DNA from: Paenibacillus sp. JJ-100
GTDB taxonomy: Bacteria > Bacillota > Bacilli > Paenibacillales > Paenibacillaceae
Assembly (NCBI RefSeq): GCF_948329825.1
Contig: NZ_CAOJCM010000002.1
Location: 1,299,777 to 1,363,776, forward strand
Direction of reading: 5' to 3'
Length of the DNA: 64,000 nucleotides
Each line of letters starts with the position of its first letter. The stretch's first letter is position 1. Position numbers and translations under genes: made by a program. The notes under the pieces were generated by a model. The model saw only the letters and a program-made list of their open reading frames with translations, did no database searches and was not told the origin of the DNA. Shown piece by piece: positions 1 through 7,985 of this stretch.

Positions 1-269
1 AAATCATATATCATGTTTCCCAGCGGTATAAAGGAAATAAAGAACAGGGCAATCGGGCGCCGCAGCCGCCATTTTTCAGTTGTATATAAAGATACCATAA
101 ACAAGAGGTACATCAGGAACAGGAAACCGTAAAGGTTACCGAACCAAGTGACCGCTTGAGGCATAATTCCCGCATTCCGAAGGGGAAATGCAACGAATAA
201 CAGTAATACATATGAAATCCCCTGCAACCATAACATCAGCCGGAAACGACCCAGCATTGAACTTAACAT
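1..269 (-). CDS. DUF3817 (YdzA-like) integral membrane protein, cut by the window edge
   Basis: The reverse strand reads an open frame from an ATG at 269 off the left edge, about 89 codons. It begins MLSSMLGRFRLML and continues as two or three hydrophobic segments with the motif LQGISYVLLLFVAFPLR and, near the edge, FIPLGNMIYD. This matches the small DUF3817 family (YdzA of Bacillus subtilis), inner-membrane proteins of unknown function of about 90-100 residues, so only a few C-terminal residues should be missing. The start is set by GGAGG at 276-280; an ATG directly upstream (272) is too close to it. No partner gene is visible. Confidence 0.75.
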   Translation of the reverse strand, partial: MLSSMLGRFRLMLWLQGISYVLLLFVAFPLRNAGIMPQAVTWFGNLYGFLFLMYLLFMVSLYTTEKWRLRRPIALFFISFIPLGNMIYD

Positions 270-485
270 CATCTTCCTCCTGCCTCAAATGCTATAACGC
301 ATATTTTATCCTGTACAGTATAACACAAATACAATTACCAACCTGATATCTGACCCATCTTCAGAATATTCCATATTTCATACGACAAATTAAGCATAAC
401 GTTCCACAGGAGCCAAAACTTCTTTTCACACATACAATGCATGACAAGAGGACGGTATGGATGTCGGACAAGGAGGAGCAGATTG

Positions 486-1589
486 ATGAAGATTGTCCTG
501 ATTGCACCAGAAAAATTACCTCTACCTGGAAATGGTTCAGTGGAAATCTGTATATTAGGAATCGCGCGCGAACTTGCCCGTCGTCATCAGGTAACGATCA
601 TAAGCCGTTCAGTACCAGAGCTACCGGCACTTGAACAGATCGATCAAATCATTATAAGACGGATTCCAGCATCGAGCGTCTCAGGGTATACTCGTTCAGC
701 CATTCGTTTACTACGTACACTTCACGTTGATATCATTCAAGTTGATAACAGACCTTTCAGCATGGCAGCAATTAAAGCGGCTTTTCCACAGACTCCCGTT
801 CTTCTCTATCTTCATTCACTCACATTCGCTCAAGCAGGACCGGGAAAAATGGCTTTGCTGAAGAAAGCCGATTGTATTGCGTTGAACAGTCATTCTTTAA
901 AGCGCAGACTCTCTCGCCGATTCCCAGCTGTAAAGAAGCTTATGGATGTTGTTCCGCTCGGAACAGATCTCGATCGATTTCGGCCTGTGACGAGCCTTGA
1001 GGAACGGTTCACTGTACGTGAAAAATTCGGAATTACAGATTGTTTCGCTGTCCTATATGCGGGTAGAGTCATTCCTGGCAAAGGAGTAGATGTTCTCATT
1101 AGAGCTGTTGCTCTTGCCCAAAAGCAAGTGCCTATTCAACTAATCATTGCAGGCAAGGGCCCTCCACGCTATGTACGCTCACTACGTAGACTAACAAAGA
1201 AACTTCATGTGAATACAAACTTCTTAGGTCAGATGAATCATGATCAGATTGATCAACTATACCGCAGCGTTGACTGCCTCGTCTGTCCTTCACAGATCCA
1301 CGAAGCCTTTGGCCTAGTCAATGTGGAAGCTATGGCTTCGGGTATTCCTGTTATAGCCTCAGACAACGGTGGTATTCGCGAGATTATTCGTTCAGGAAAA
1401 AATGGATACTTGATCTCAGGTTATACAAAACCTCGACAGTTTGCCTCATCCTTACATGAACTGGCAACCCATCCTGAGCTTGTACAGTCTATGGGCGAAA
1501 ATGGCCGTGAAACAGCAACTGCACAATTCAGCTGGGCAAAGACAGCCTTGCATTTAGAAGCAACTTACACAAGGCTCATTCGTCCATGA
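486..1589 (+). CDS. Glycosyltransferase family 4, CotSA-like
   Basis: A 367-residue GT-B fold retaining glycosyltransferase that would transfer a sugar from a nucleotide donor in the cytoplasm. The N-terminal acceptor half starts MKIVLIAPEKLPLPGNGSVE. The C-terminal donor half carries the family signature HEAFGLVNVEAMASG with its paired glutamates, followed by DNGGIREI. The N-terminus closely resembles CotSA/YtcC-type enzymes linked to the Bacillus spore coat, so a role in spore-surface or envelope glycosylation is an inference. The ATG at 486 is preferred because AGGAGGAG lies just upstream at 471-478; an in-frame ATG at 441 has no ribosome binding site. Monocistronic by context: the next gene is convergent. 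Confidence 0.85.
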   Translation: MKIVLIAPEKLPLPGNGSVEICILGIARELARRHQVTIISRSVPELPALEQIDQIIIRRIPASSVSGYTRSAIRLLRTLHVDIIQVDNRPFSMAAIKAAFPQTPVLLYLHSLTFAQAGPGKMALLKKADCIALNSHSLKRRLSRRFPAVKKLMDVVPLGTDLDRFRPVTSLEERFTVREKFGITDCFAVLYAGRVIPGKGVDVLIRAVALAQKQVPIQLIIAGKGPPRYVRSLRRLTKKLHVNTNFLGQMNHDQIDQLYRSVDCLVCPSQIHEAFGLVNVEAMASGIPVIASDNGGIREIIRSGKNGYLISGYTKPRQFASSLHELATHPELVQSMGENGRETATAQFSWAKTALHLEATYTRLIRP

Positions 1590-1613
1590 GCCTGTTTTCC
1601 ATGTCACTCTTTT

Positions 1614-1964
1614 CTAACGGAACTGCCAGCCTCGAATAGAATCGATCTGTGAATTAGGTATATACGTGATTTCAATTAATTCAATGATCACGATATCTTT
1701 CAGTATAAATCTAACTTTTGCACAGGTTTGTTGATGAAAAGCGTCATAGAATCCAGCTCCATTCCAGCAACCTTGAGGTACCTTATCCACATCGTTCACG
1801 ATGTATCCGACTTTCCCGATGGGGGGAATCACCACTTTAATGGCTTGCTCATCCAGTCGATTATTGGGGTCTTTTACGAGAAATAATGTATCTCCTACTT
1901 GCAGAGCTTGTGCTCCATAGTCATTATCCATGCCCATCATGGCGGCAAAAATTTTGATGCTCAT
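1614..1964 (-). CDS. HIRAN-domain-like protein
   Basis: A 116-residue protein that is essentially one HIRAN-type domain. It shows the family pattern: a glycine-containing start, VGDTLFLVKDPNNRLDEQAIKV, then a GKVGYIVND strand. HIRAN domains are beta-barrels that bind DNA or DNA ends in HLTF/Rad5-type helicases; stand-alone bacterial copies are poorly characterised. The start is the ATG at 1964: AAAGGAG upstream is seven bases from it but only one base from the in-frame ATG at 1970. It follows the WYL regulator gene by 36 bases on the same strand, so co-transcription is likely. Binding to DNA is inferred from the family only. Confidence 0.65.
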   Translation of the reverse strand: MSIKIFAAMMGMDNDYGAQALQVGDTLFLVKDPNNRLDEQAIKVVIPPIGKVGYIVNDVDKVPQGCWNGAGFYDAFHQQTCAKVRFILKDIVIIELIEITYIPNSQIDSIRGWQFR

Positions 1965-2000
1965 CTCCATACTCCTTTATGAAATATACTAAGTCTTCGG

Positions 2001-2969
2001 CTATAATGCTTCTTCATCATAGTGCTCCAGCCATGCCAAGAGTTGTTTTCGAATCTGTCTGCGATATTCGGGAGGTTCAAGCACTTCAGCTTCTGCACCA
2101 AATTGATATAACCATTGTAAAAATTCACGGCTGCTATTCAGAGTAACCTCAAATAACAACCCTCCATCCACCAGATTTGTCATTCGTGGACGTACGAACA
2201 TCTCTTCTTCTCTTATGTAGGGGGCAACTTTATCAGAGAACTTCACTTTAAAATGAATATGATCGTCACCTCGGTCAACAGACCATGTATTCTTCATGTA
2301 TTGCGTTATATTAAAGTTTCCCATGTCAAATCCACTGCTCGTTCGTTTCACATCCAGAAAGCGGCTAATACGAAACAATCGAACTTTTTGCTGCAGATGA
2401 CAGTAACCAATCAGATAAAAACGTTGATCACGCGGTACAAGATAATAAGGGTCTATCCTTCGAAGTGTAATCTCATTATTAGTAAGCGTATGATATTGAG
2501 CCTGGATGGTCTGCCCCTCTAATATGGCTTCAATTATAGGGATTAATAAATTCCGATCCTTTCCTTCTTCACGATAAGCAGGAATCCCCATCCGAATGAT
2601 CCCTGCGATTCTTTCTACAATTTCACTGTTTTTTGTATTTAATTTAGTGTGTGCTGATATGACCTTATCAAAAGCTGAGTCGAATTCAGCAGGCAATTTA
2701 GATTTATCGATCAGGGCCGGGAGCATACTAAATAGCATAGCCTCTTGTTGGGTAAAGTCTAACGGATATATTGAAAAGTCGCCTATGAATCGATAGCCTT
2801 TTCCATATCCTTCGTTCATTATAGGGGCAACTCTGTCTAAAATTCGGAGATCACGGTATATTGTGCGTACAGTAGTACCACATTTCAGCGCCAATTCCTT
2901 CGCTGAGATTCCAGGATTAGCTTGTATAGCCTGAAGTATACGTAGCAGACGAATTAATTTCTCTGTCAT
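2001..2969 (-). CDS. HTH/WYL-domain transcriptional regulator (DeoR-type N-terminus)
   Basis: A 322-residue regulator with an N-terminal winged helix-turn-helix (about residues 5-60, containing ISAKELALKCGTTVRTIYRDL) and a central WYL domain (about 135-220: ILEGQTIQAQYHT, RRIDPYYLVPRDQRFYLIGYC, FRISRF), then the WCX extension. WYL regulators sense ligands or nucleic acids and often control DNA-related or metabolic genes; the target cannot be read from the sequence. GGGGAG sits eight bases before the ATG at 2969. The neighbouring HIRAN gene 36 bases downstream is the obvious candidate for co-regulation. Confidence 0.85.
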   Translation of the reverse strand: MTEKLIRLLRILQAIQANPGISAKELALKCGTTVRTIYRDLRILDRVAPIMNEGYGKGYRFIGDFSIYPLDFTQQEAMLFSMLPALIDKSKLPAEFDSAFDKVISAHTKLNTKNSEIVERIAGIIRMGIPAYREEGKDRNLLIPIIEAILEGQTIQAQYHTLTNNEITLRRIDPYYLVPRDQRFYLIGYCHLQQKVRLFRISRFLDVKRTSSGFDMGNFNITQYMKNTWSVDRGDDHIHFKVKFSDKVAPYIREEEMFVRPRMTNLVDGGLLFEVTLNSSREFLQWLYQFGAEAEVLEPPEYRRQIRKQLLAWLEHYDEEAL

Positions 2970-3194
2970 GTAGTTTCTCCCCTTCGATATTTTATCGGCA
3001 AGGAAAACTAGTTCCTTTAGTTCATATATAAATCTATAGTCCTAAATCATTTTCGCAATTTCACCATTAAAAAATAGTTCAATTGAACTTCCTCGCCTCA
3101 TCTAAATATACAATTTGTTACTTGCTTGCGTAAATTATTAACCAAGAACCTGACCGAACTAAGCCTGAGAGCCTATAAAATTAGATAAAAAATA

Positions 3195-3230
3195 TGAAAA
3201 AAGCCTCAATCTCCAAACGAGATAAGGCTT
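3195..3230 (-). terminator. Rho-independent terminator
   Basis: On the minus strand a stem of 12-13 bp with one imperfection (arms 3219-3230 and 3201-3213) closes a short loop and runs into a T-tract. It lies directly after the unknown gene ending at 3240. Confidence 0.8.
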
Positions 3231-3239
3231 CTAAAAGTT

Positions 3240-3764
3240 CTATATTTTTTCTGTCGTAAGCAAGATTTGATTCAATACATGAAGTGTATGATCACATAAC
3301 ATCGGAATATCATGCATTTGATCCTCGTTCAAATGACGTATGAAATACACATTGACAGTAACATCAAACGAAACAGGAGTCTCTCCATAAATATAACTTA
3401 TGTGCTGTTCAATCCGTTGTTCAGGCCAATTTTCCTGCATGATCGTCTGGATGTCATGACAATGCACCTCCGCATTCTTCGTCACTAGTGAAAAGCGCAG
3501 TTCCAAATCGCATCCCGGCTCACTGCCTGGAGTCTCCAGAATCTCCGCAGCAATGGCTTCTAGTGAACTTTTCAAAACCACTTCAGCAGTAACGGAGGGA
3601 TGGTCTCTCAGACAGAATTGCAAGGTAAACTCTCTCGACATACTCGCCATCTCCAATTGATCTCTTCGATGGGTAATATGAATGTGTTCATCCAGATTGT
3701 CCAGATCATAAAGATAATTTTCGATGGCCACTTTTAGATTATCGTATACGGTAGGATCAAACAT
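3240..3764 (-). CDS. Protein of unknown function, 174 residues
   Basis: I do not recognise this protein. It is acidic and mixed alpha/beta, with no signal peptide, membrane segment or obvious catalytic motif. It starts MFDPTVYDNLKVAIENYLYDLD and has a histidine-containing stretch (AEVHCHDIQTIMQ) in the middle. Its composition suggests a cytoplasmic protein. A weak AGG-containing ribosome binding site precedes the ATG at 3764 and a good terminator follows the stop, so it is a self-contained transcription unit and very probably a real gene. It sits between the ribosomal protein L25 gene and the WYL regulator, with no functional clue from either. Confidence 0.65.
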   Translation of the reverse strand: MFDPTVYDNLKVAIENYLYDLDNLDEHIHITHRRDQLEMASMSREFTLQFCLRDHPSVTAEVVLKSSLEAIAAEILETPGSEPGCDLELRFSLVTKNAEVHCHDIQTIMQENWPEQRIEQHISYIYGETPVSFDVTVNVYFIRHLNEDQMHDIPMLCDHTLHVLNQILLTTEKI

Positions 3765-3865
3765 TACAGTAACCTGCTTTCTCTTCTATTCTTTTTCTAT
3801 GTCTTCACGTTGTATCACAAATGAAGTTTTTATTCCAATTTACTAAAAGGCTTGCTTAAGCCACG

Positions 3866-3898
3866 AAAGGCCCAGTCCACAAAAGTGAACTGAGCCTT
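3866..3898 (-). terminator. Probable terminator after ctc
   Basis: Hairpin with arms 3867-3880 and 3885-3898, two mismatches and a four-base loop, downstream of the ctc stop codon. On the minus strand it is followed only by TTTCG, so the T-tract is weak. Confidence 0.55.
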
Positions 3899-3943
3899 GA
3901 TCTGTTTGGGTTTTACCAGAAAGTTGTATTTCCAGTATACCTA

Positions 3944-4573
3944 TTATTCTTTAGATGAGCCTTCTGCCGCTTCCGCGCCTGCTTCATCTGAAGATGCAGG
4001 AACTTCCTCTTCGACAGCTTGTGGAGGCATTACCGAGGCCACAATGGTGTCAGGTGAGGTAACTAACGTTAAACCTTTATCCAGTTTAATGTCACCTGCT
4101 GTTAGACGATCACCGATCTCTAGTTCGCTGACGTCCACTTCAATGGATGTCGGCAGATCACCAGGCAATCCTTCGACTTCCAACTGTGTTTCCTGTGTTT
4201 GGAATACACCGCCTGCTTTGGAACCAACAGCGGTACCTTGGAAATCGATAGCGACACTAACGCTGATAGGCTTATTTTTAGAAATTTGCAAAAAGTCAAC
4301 GTGCAGTAGACGTCCATTGCGTTCTTGCTGATCTTTAATCAGGACAGGTATAGTTTTACCGCCCTCTACATTAAGATTAAACATCTCGGAGCGGCCTGTG
4401 CGCGCTACTTTCAACATTTCCTTTTCATCCACATGTATGGCGGCACCTTCAAGTCCTAGTCCGTATACCACGGCGGGAACTCGTCCACCTTGTCTTAACA
4501 GGCGCAAAGCAGCACCTTTCTTTTCCGTTCTTGGCGTTGCTGTAAGTTGAGCCATTTTTCCGTTGGATTTCAT
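3944..4573 (-). CDS. ctc: 50S ribosomal protein L25/general stress protein Ctc
   Basis: A 209-residue protein of the bacterial L25 (TL5/CTC) family, which binds 5S rRNA in the large ribosomal subunit and in Bacillus is also a stress protein. Residues about 5-95 form the 5S rRNA-binding domain (RVPAVVYGLGLEGAAIHVDEKEM ends its first part; GRLLHVDFLQI is conserved). The C-terminal beta domain (VEGLPGDLPTSIEVDVSELEIGD) is the long CTC form. The tail is acidic and alanine-rich (EEEVPASSDEAGAEAAEG), as is common in this family. AAGGAGGA lies nine bases before the ATG at 4573. A short GC-rich palindrome (AGACCAGAAGGTCT, near 4643) is in the upstream region. Confidence 0.95.
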   Translation of the reverse strand: MKSNGKMAQLTATPRTEKKGAALRLLRQGGRVPAVVYGLGLEGAAIHVDEKEMLKVARTGRSEMFNLNVEGGKTIPVLIKDQQERNGRLLHVDFLQISKNKPISVSVAIDFQGTAVGSKAGGVFQTQETQLEVEGLPGDLPTSIEVDVSELEIGDRLTAGDIKLDKGLTLVTSPDTIVASVMPPQAVEEEVPASSDEAGAEAAEGSSKE

Positions 4574-4770
4574 GATTGAACATCCTCCTTCAAGGGATCC
4601 TTACTGTATATTTGTCGGCAAGCTCTGCAGCTTCTCTCTTAGACCAGAAGGTCTTATGTTGTGACCATAAATTGGGTCATATCTATATTTACCCCAATGA
4701 TCCAGTATCTAAAACATAAATCCGAAATTCATACTTTTTTTTCCATCATCATGTTGTTTAGATGCAGACT

Positions 4771-4798
4771 AAAAACAGCCGGAATGGCTTCCGGCTGT
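4771..4798 (-). terminator. Rho-independent terminator of the first pullulanase gene
   Basis: Perfect 10-bp stem (4775-4784 with 4789-4798), four-base loop, then TTTT on the minus strand. It lies 16 bases after the stop codon. Confidence 0.9.
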
Positions 4799-4813
4799 CT
4801 GCTTCGTTTCAAT

Positions 4814-7690
4814 TCAAGCGCTATTCAGATCATCAACCTTGGCATTTACTCGCACAACTTGCATTTCGTCTGCTCCGCTTCGTACGATAATCTGTACATC
4901 TCCATCCTCAGGTAAGATATCAACGTAACGGTCCCCGCAAGTATCTTTAGCCTCCCACTCATTCAGCCTTATGATAAATCCCACATGATGCAGCCCCGGA
5001 GCTACACGAAATCGGGCTTCTGCGACGTTGTCTGACCGCTCCAAGCGAACAGCTCCGTCCACCATCCCCGTACCCCATACCCAAACATCCCATCCATCGT
5101 ACCAATGGTCTTCTCGCTCGTAGCGGATGGTTACAGTTCGAGAAAGGTATTTATGAACTGTGATGGCATATGCTGCACGAATCCCCCCAGTTTCAGCAAT
5201 AATCAGTGATTTCCCAGAGGTCAGCGCCCTAACGATCCCAGTATGACTTACAGCTGCTACATCTGAATGAGAGGAACTCCAGCGGATATGAGCATTTGTG
5301 AGTGGCTGGCCGTATTGATCCAGTACCAGCGCACGAAAACGACATATTCGAGTCGTATACAATACAGGTTCACCTACAATTTCGATTCGATCAGCATAGC
5401 GTACATCGACCTCAACGTTGCAAGACGAGGTGATCTGACCGATATGCGCAGTAATTAATGCGGTACCTCGGCTCAAGGTATAGAAAGTACCATCCTCTTC
5501 TATTCGGACAACATCCGGATCAGAAGATCTCCACAGTACTTCTACATCTTCCAAAACATTGCCTATCCCGTCTCTCACGGTGGCTCGTAATCGGGAACTC
5601 TCCTGAGGAGCGAACACCCGCCGCGGAGCAGTAATATGCAGTGTAGCCGGTTCTACCTCCACAGCACGCTCGCTATCATATAGCACCATGAGCGACCATC
5701 GTTCCAACTGAACCTCTCTACTCACGGTCTCGATGACTTCTGTCCCTGCCGTATGATGATTCACGACAACGTTCCAATTGCCCTCTTCCAGATGTATCGT
5801 CTGCGACTCATCTGAACCGTTATAGATCACCATAATTCGGTTCCATGAATCTTCATTCGCTCCATGTTCAAGCACATAGGCAACAACCCTTCCGTCCATT
5901 CGAATGAACCGGAGATGACGGCGAACCTGTTCCGCATTAATCATACGAAATGCGGGATGCGTGCGCCGCAATTGGATCAGCCCTCGATAATAGTCAAATA
6001 CGGGTCTGAAGCGAGCTTTATTCGCCCAAATCATCGTATTCACCGCATCACCACTTCGATAGCTGTTATGGTCTCCCACCTTGGATCTTAACATCTCATC
6101 TCCAGCATGTAGGAACGGTATCCCTTGTGATGTGAGCAATATTCCTGATGAGAGCAACGACCGGCGGACCATTTCATTGTCCAGCACATGTTCCTCAACG
6201 ATATTTCGATACGGGTCTGCAGCCTTCACCGCCGACTCCGCGCTGCCCCCTTCCATGGGCTGCCCATCTTGCCACACGGGAAAGCCCAGTTCATGACGGA
6301 CGTTAAGAGAGGTTGCAATTTTATCCCATAAATTCAGATTATCATGAGCCGTCACATAATTTACGGTTTCCGACGGAGAAGATGTGAAATCATCTAATGC
6401 TCCTGCTACGCCTTTGGATATTTCGTATTCCAAGCCATCTGCTCCTGTGATAAAGCCTCTACCATCACCGTCATTATCCCCTTTAATTGCACTTCGAAAA
6501 TGATCATTGAATACAGCAAAACCCTGCTCCTGCTGCGTTCCTTTGAGTGTTTGACGTTCTAGCGGGGAATGTCCTCCCGTCCACGGCTCTCCATAGATCA
6601 GGAAGGCTGAATCAAATTTCTCTCTTAATTCTCGGGTGAGTTCACTCATTGTGTCCTGATCAATCAATGCCATCAGATCAAATCTGAATCCATCGATATG
6701 ATATTCTTCAGCCCAGTAGCGTAAGGAGTCCAGTATATATTTTCGTACCATAGGGCGCTCTGTCGCTAGCTCATTGCCTACACCCGAACCATTGCTTCGC
6801 GTACCATCCGCATAAGCACGATAAAAATAGCCCGGTACTATCCGTTCAAAAGGGCCTTCCTCCACACTGTACGTATGGTTGTAAACAACATCAAGAACAA
6901 CCCGGATGCCTTGCTGGTGCAGCGAATGGATCATCGATTTGAATTCCTTGATGCGAACTGCAGGGTCTCTTGGATCTGTCGCATAAGAACCTTCAGGAAC
7001 GTTATAATGCTGAGGATCATACCCCCAGTTATAAGGAGCTTTCGCATTAGAATCTGCTTGCGCCGCTGCAAGTTCGTTTACTGTCTGATAATCAGCTACA
7101 GGAAGCAGATGTACATGAGTAATCCCTAATTCCGCCAGATGATCTATACCCATGCGGTTCCCCATTGCATCCGTAAGACCTGTAGCTGTGAAGGCGAGAT
7201 ATTTGCCCTTGTAAGGAAGCTCTGCATAAGGATCAGAAGAGAAATCACGCACATGCAATTCATAGATCACGGCATCTACTGGATGCAAAAAAGCAGGTTT
7301 CACATCATCATCCCAGCCTGGTGGATTCGTAGACTTCAGGTCAATAATAGCCGTTCGTTGCCCATTCGCCGTCACCGCTTTGGCATATGGATCAACTACG
7401 CATTCCACGTGTTCATGATCATGAACGATGCGATACATATAATAATATCCAGCCCAGTCACCTGTAAGTTGTAGATGCCATATGCCATCTGCATCTCTTG
7501 TCATCGCATACGACTGACCGTTATCATGCTGGACTACATTACCTAGCTCGTTATATTCACCCTCGTCTTCAAAAATCAATATATCAACCCGCACTGCTGT
7601 TGGTGCCCATAATTTAAAAGCACTTGCATCACGGGTATAAGTTAAGCCAAGATCATTGCCTTCAAAACGAAAAGAAGTCCACTCTGGCAT
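4814..7690 (-). CDS. Type I pullulanase with Big2 repeats and C-terminal CBM41-like domain
   Basis: A 958-residue debranching enzyme that hydrolyses alpha-1,6 bonds in pullulan, glycogen or branched dextrins. Order: CBM48-type N-terminal domain (about 10-100); GH13 catalytic barrel with YNWGYDP (about 218), the nucleophile in GFRFDLM (about 335), the acid in YGEPW (about 366) and TAHDN (about 447); a C-terminal beta domain; two Big2 Ig-like domains (about 680-765 and 770-850); and a CBM41-like domain with YDGWDVWVWG. CBM41 is normally N-terminal in pullulanases. No signal peptide is visible: the protein starts MPEWTSFRFEGNDLG, so its location is unclear. It has its own promoter, a cre site upstream and its own terminator. 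The next gene is a shorter paralogue. Confidence 0.9.
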   Translation of the reverse strand: MPEWTSFRFEGNDLGLTYTRDASAFKLWAPTAVRVDILIFEDEGEYNELGNVVQHDNGQSYAMTRDADGIWHLQLTGDWAGYYYMYRIVHDHEHVECVVDPYAKAVTANGQRTAIIDLKSTNPPGWDDDVKPAFLHPVDAVIYELHVRDFSSDPYAELPYKGKYLAFTATGLTDAMGNRMGIDHLAELGITHVHLLPVADYQTVNELAAAQADSNAKAPYNWGYDPQHYNVPEGSYATDPRDPAVRIKEFKSMIHSLHQQGIRVVLDVVYNHTYSVEEGPFERIVPGYFYRAYADGTRSNGSGVGNELATERPMVRKYILDSLRYWAEEYHIDGFRFDLMALIDQDTMSELTRELREKFDSAFLIYGEPWTGGHSPLERQTLKGTQQEQGFAVFNDHFRSAIKGDNDGDGRGFITGADGLEYEISKGVAGALDDFTSSPSETVNYVTAHDNLNLWDKIATSLNVRHELGFPVWQDGQPMEGGSAESAVKAADPYRNIVEEHVLDNEMVRRSLLSSGILLTSQGIPFLHAGDEMLRSKVGDHNSYRSGDAVNTMIWANKARFRPVFDYYRGLIQLRRTHPAFRMINAEQVRRHLRFIRMDGRVVAYVLEHGANEDSWNRIMVIYNGSDESQTIHLEEGNWNVVVNHHTAGTEVIETVSREVQLERWSLMVLYDSERAVEVEPATLHITAPRRVFAPQESSRLRATVRDGIGNVLEDVEVLWRSSDPDVVRIEEDGTFYTLSRGTALITAHIGQITSSCNVEVDVRYADRIEIVGEPVLYTTRICRFRALVLDQYGQPLTNAHIRWSSSHSDVAAVSHTGIVRALTSGKSLIIAETGGIRAAYAITVHKYLSRTVTIRYEREDHWYDGWDVWVWGTGMVDGAVRLERSDNVAEARFRVAPGLHHVGFIIRLNEWEAKDTCGDRYVDILPEDGDVQIIVRSGADEMQVVRVNAKVDDLNSA

Positions 7691-7731
7691 CTTACCACCG
7701 CCTTTATATCCTTTAATTTCGTAATGTCCCG

Positions 7732-7760
7732 ATGTTACGAAGTGGGACGCTATTTGTCAA
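7732..7760 (-). promoter_or_regulatory. Sigma-A-type promoter of the first pullulanase gene
   Basis: TTGACA (7755-7760) and TAACAT (7732-7737) are separated by 17 bases on the minus strand, about 40 bases upstream of the start codon. Confidence 0.6.
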
Positions 7761-7808
7761 CCTGTGGTGTCTGTACTCCACATATCGGTATAATCGGGCT
7801 TTTCCATA

Positions 7809-7823
7809 AGCAATCGCTTTCAT
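7809..7823 (-). promoter_or_regulatory. Catabolite-responsive element (cre, CcpA site)
   Basis: ATGAAAGCGATTGCT on the minus strand matches every fixed position of the consensus WTGNAANCGNWNNCW. It lies about 50 bases upstream of the -35 box of the pullulanase promoter, which would put the gene under CcpA control. The sign of regulation is not determinable; this upstream position would also allow activation. Confidence 0.65.
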
Positions 7824-7880
7824 ATCTATCATATGTAACCATGTGTTTGGGTTGACAGGCATCTGTACCTTCGGCATCAG

Positions 7881-7917
7881 AAAAAAGCACTCTCCTTCAA
7901 GATGAAGGAAAGTGCTT
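7881..7917 (-). terminator. Rho-independent terminator of the second pullulanase gene
   Basis: A stem of about 14 bp with one or two mismatches (agcact...agtgct arms, 7886-7917), a three-base loop and TTTTTT on the minus strand. It separates the two pullulanase transcription units. Confidence 0.9.
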
Positions 7918-7985
7918 TGCGGAATTACCTTTTTTCAAAAATTTATGTTGACGAAAAGGTACTCCTATTCTGGTTTTAGATCTCT

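Noticed and set aside
437..634. 65-codon frame overlapping the glycosyltransferase start
   Set aside because: No ribosome binding site; contradicted by the strong glycosyltransferase frame and its AGGAGGAG site.
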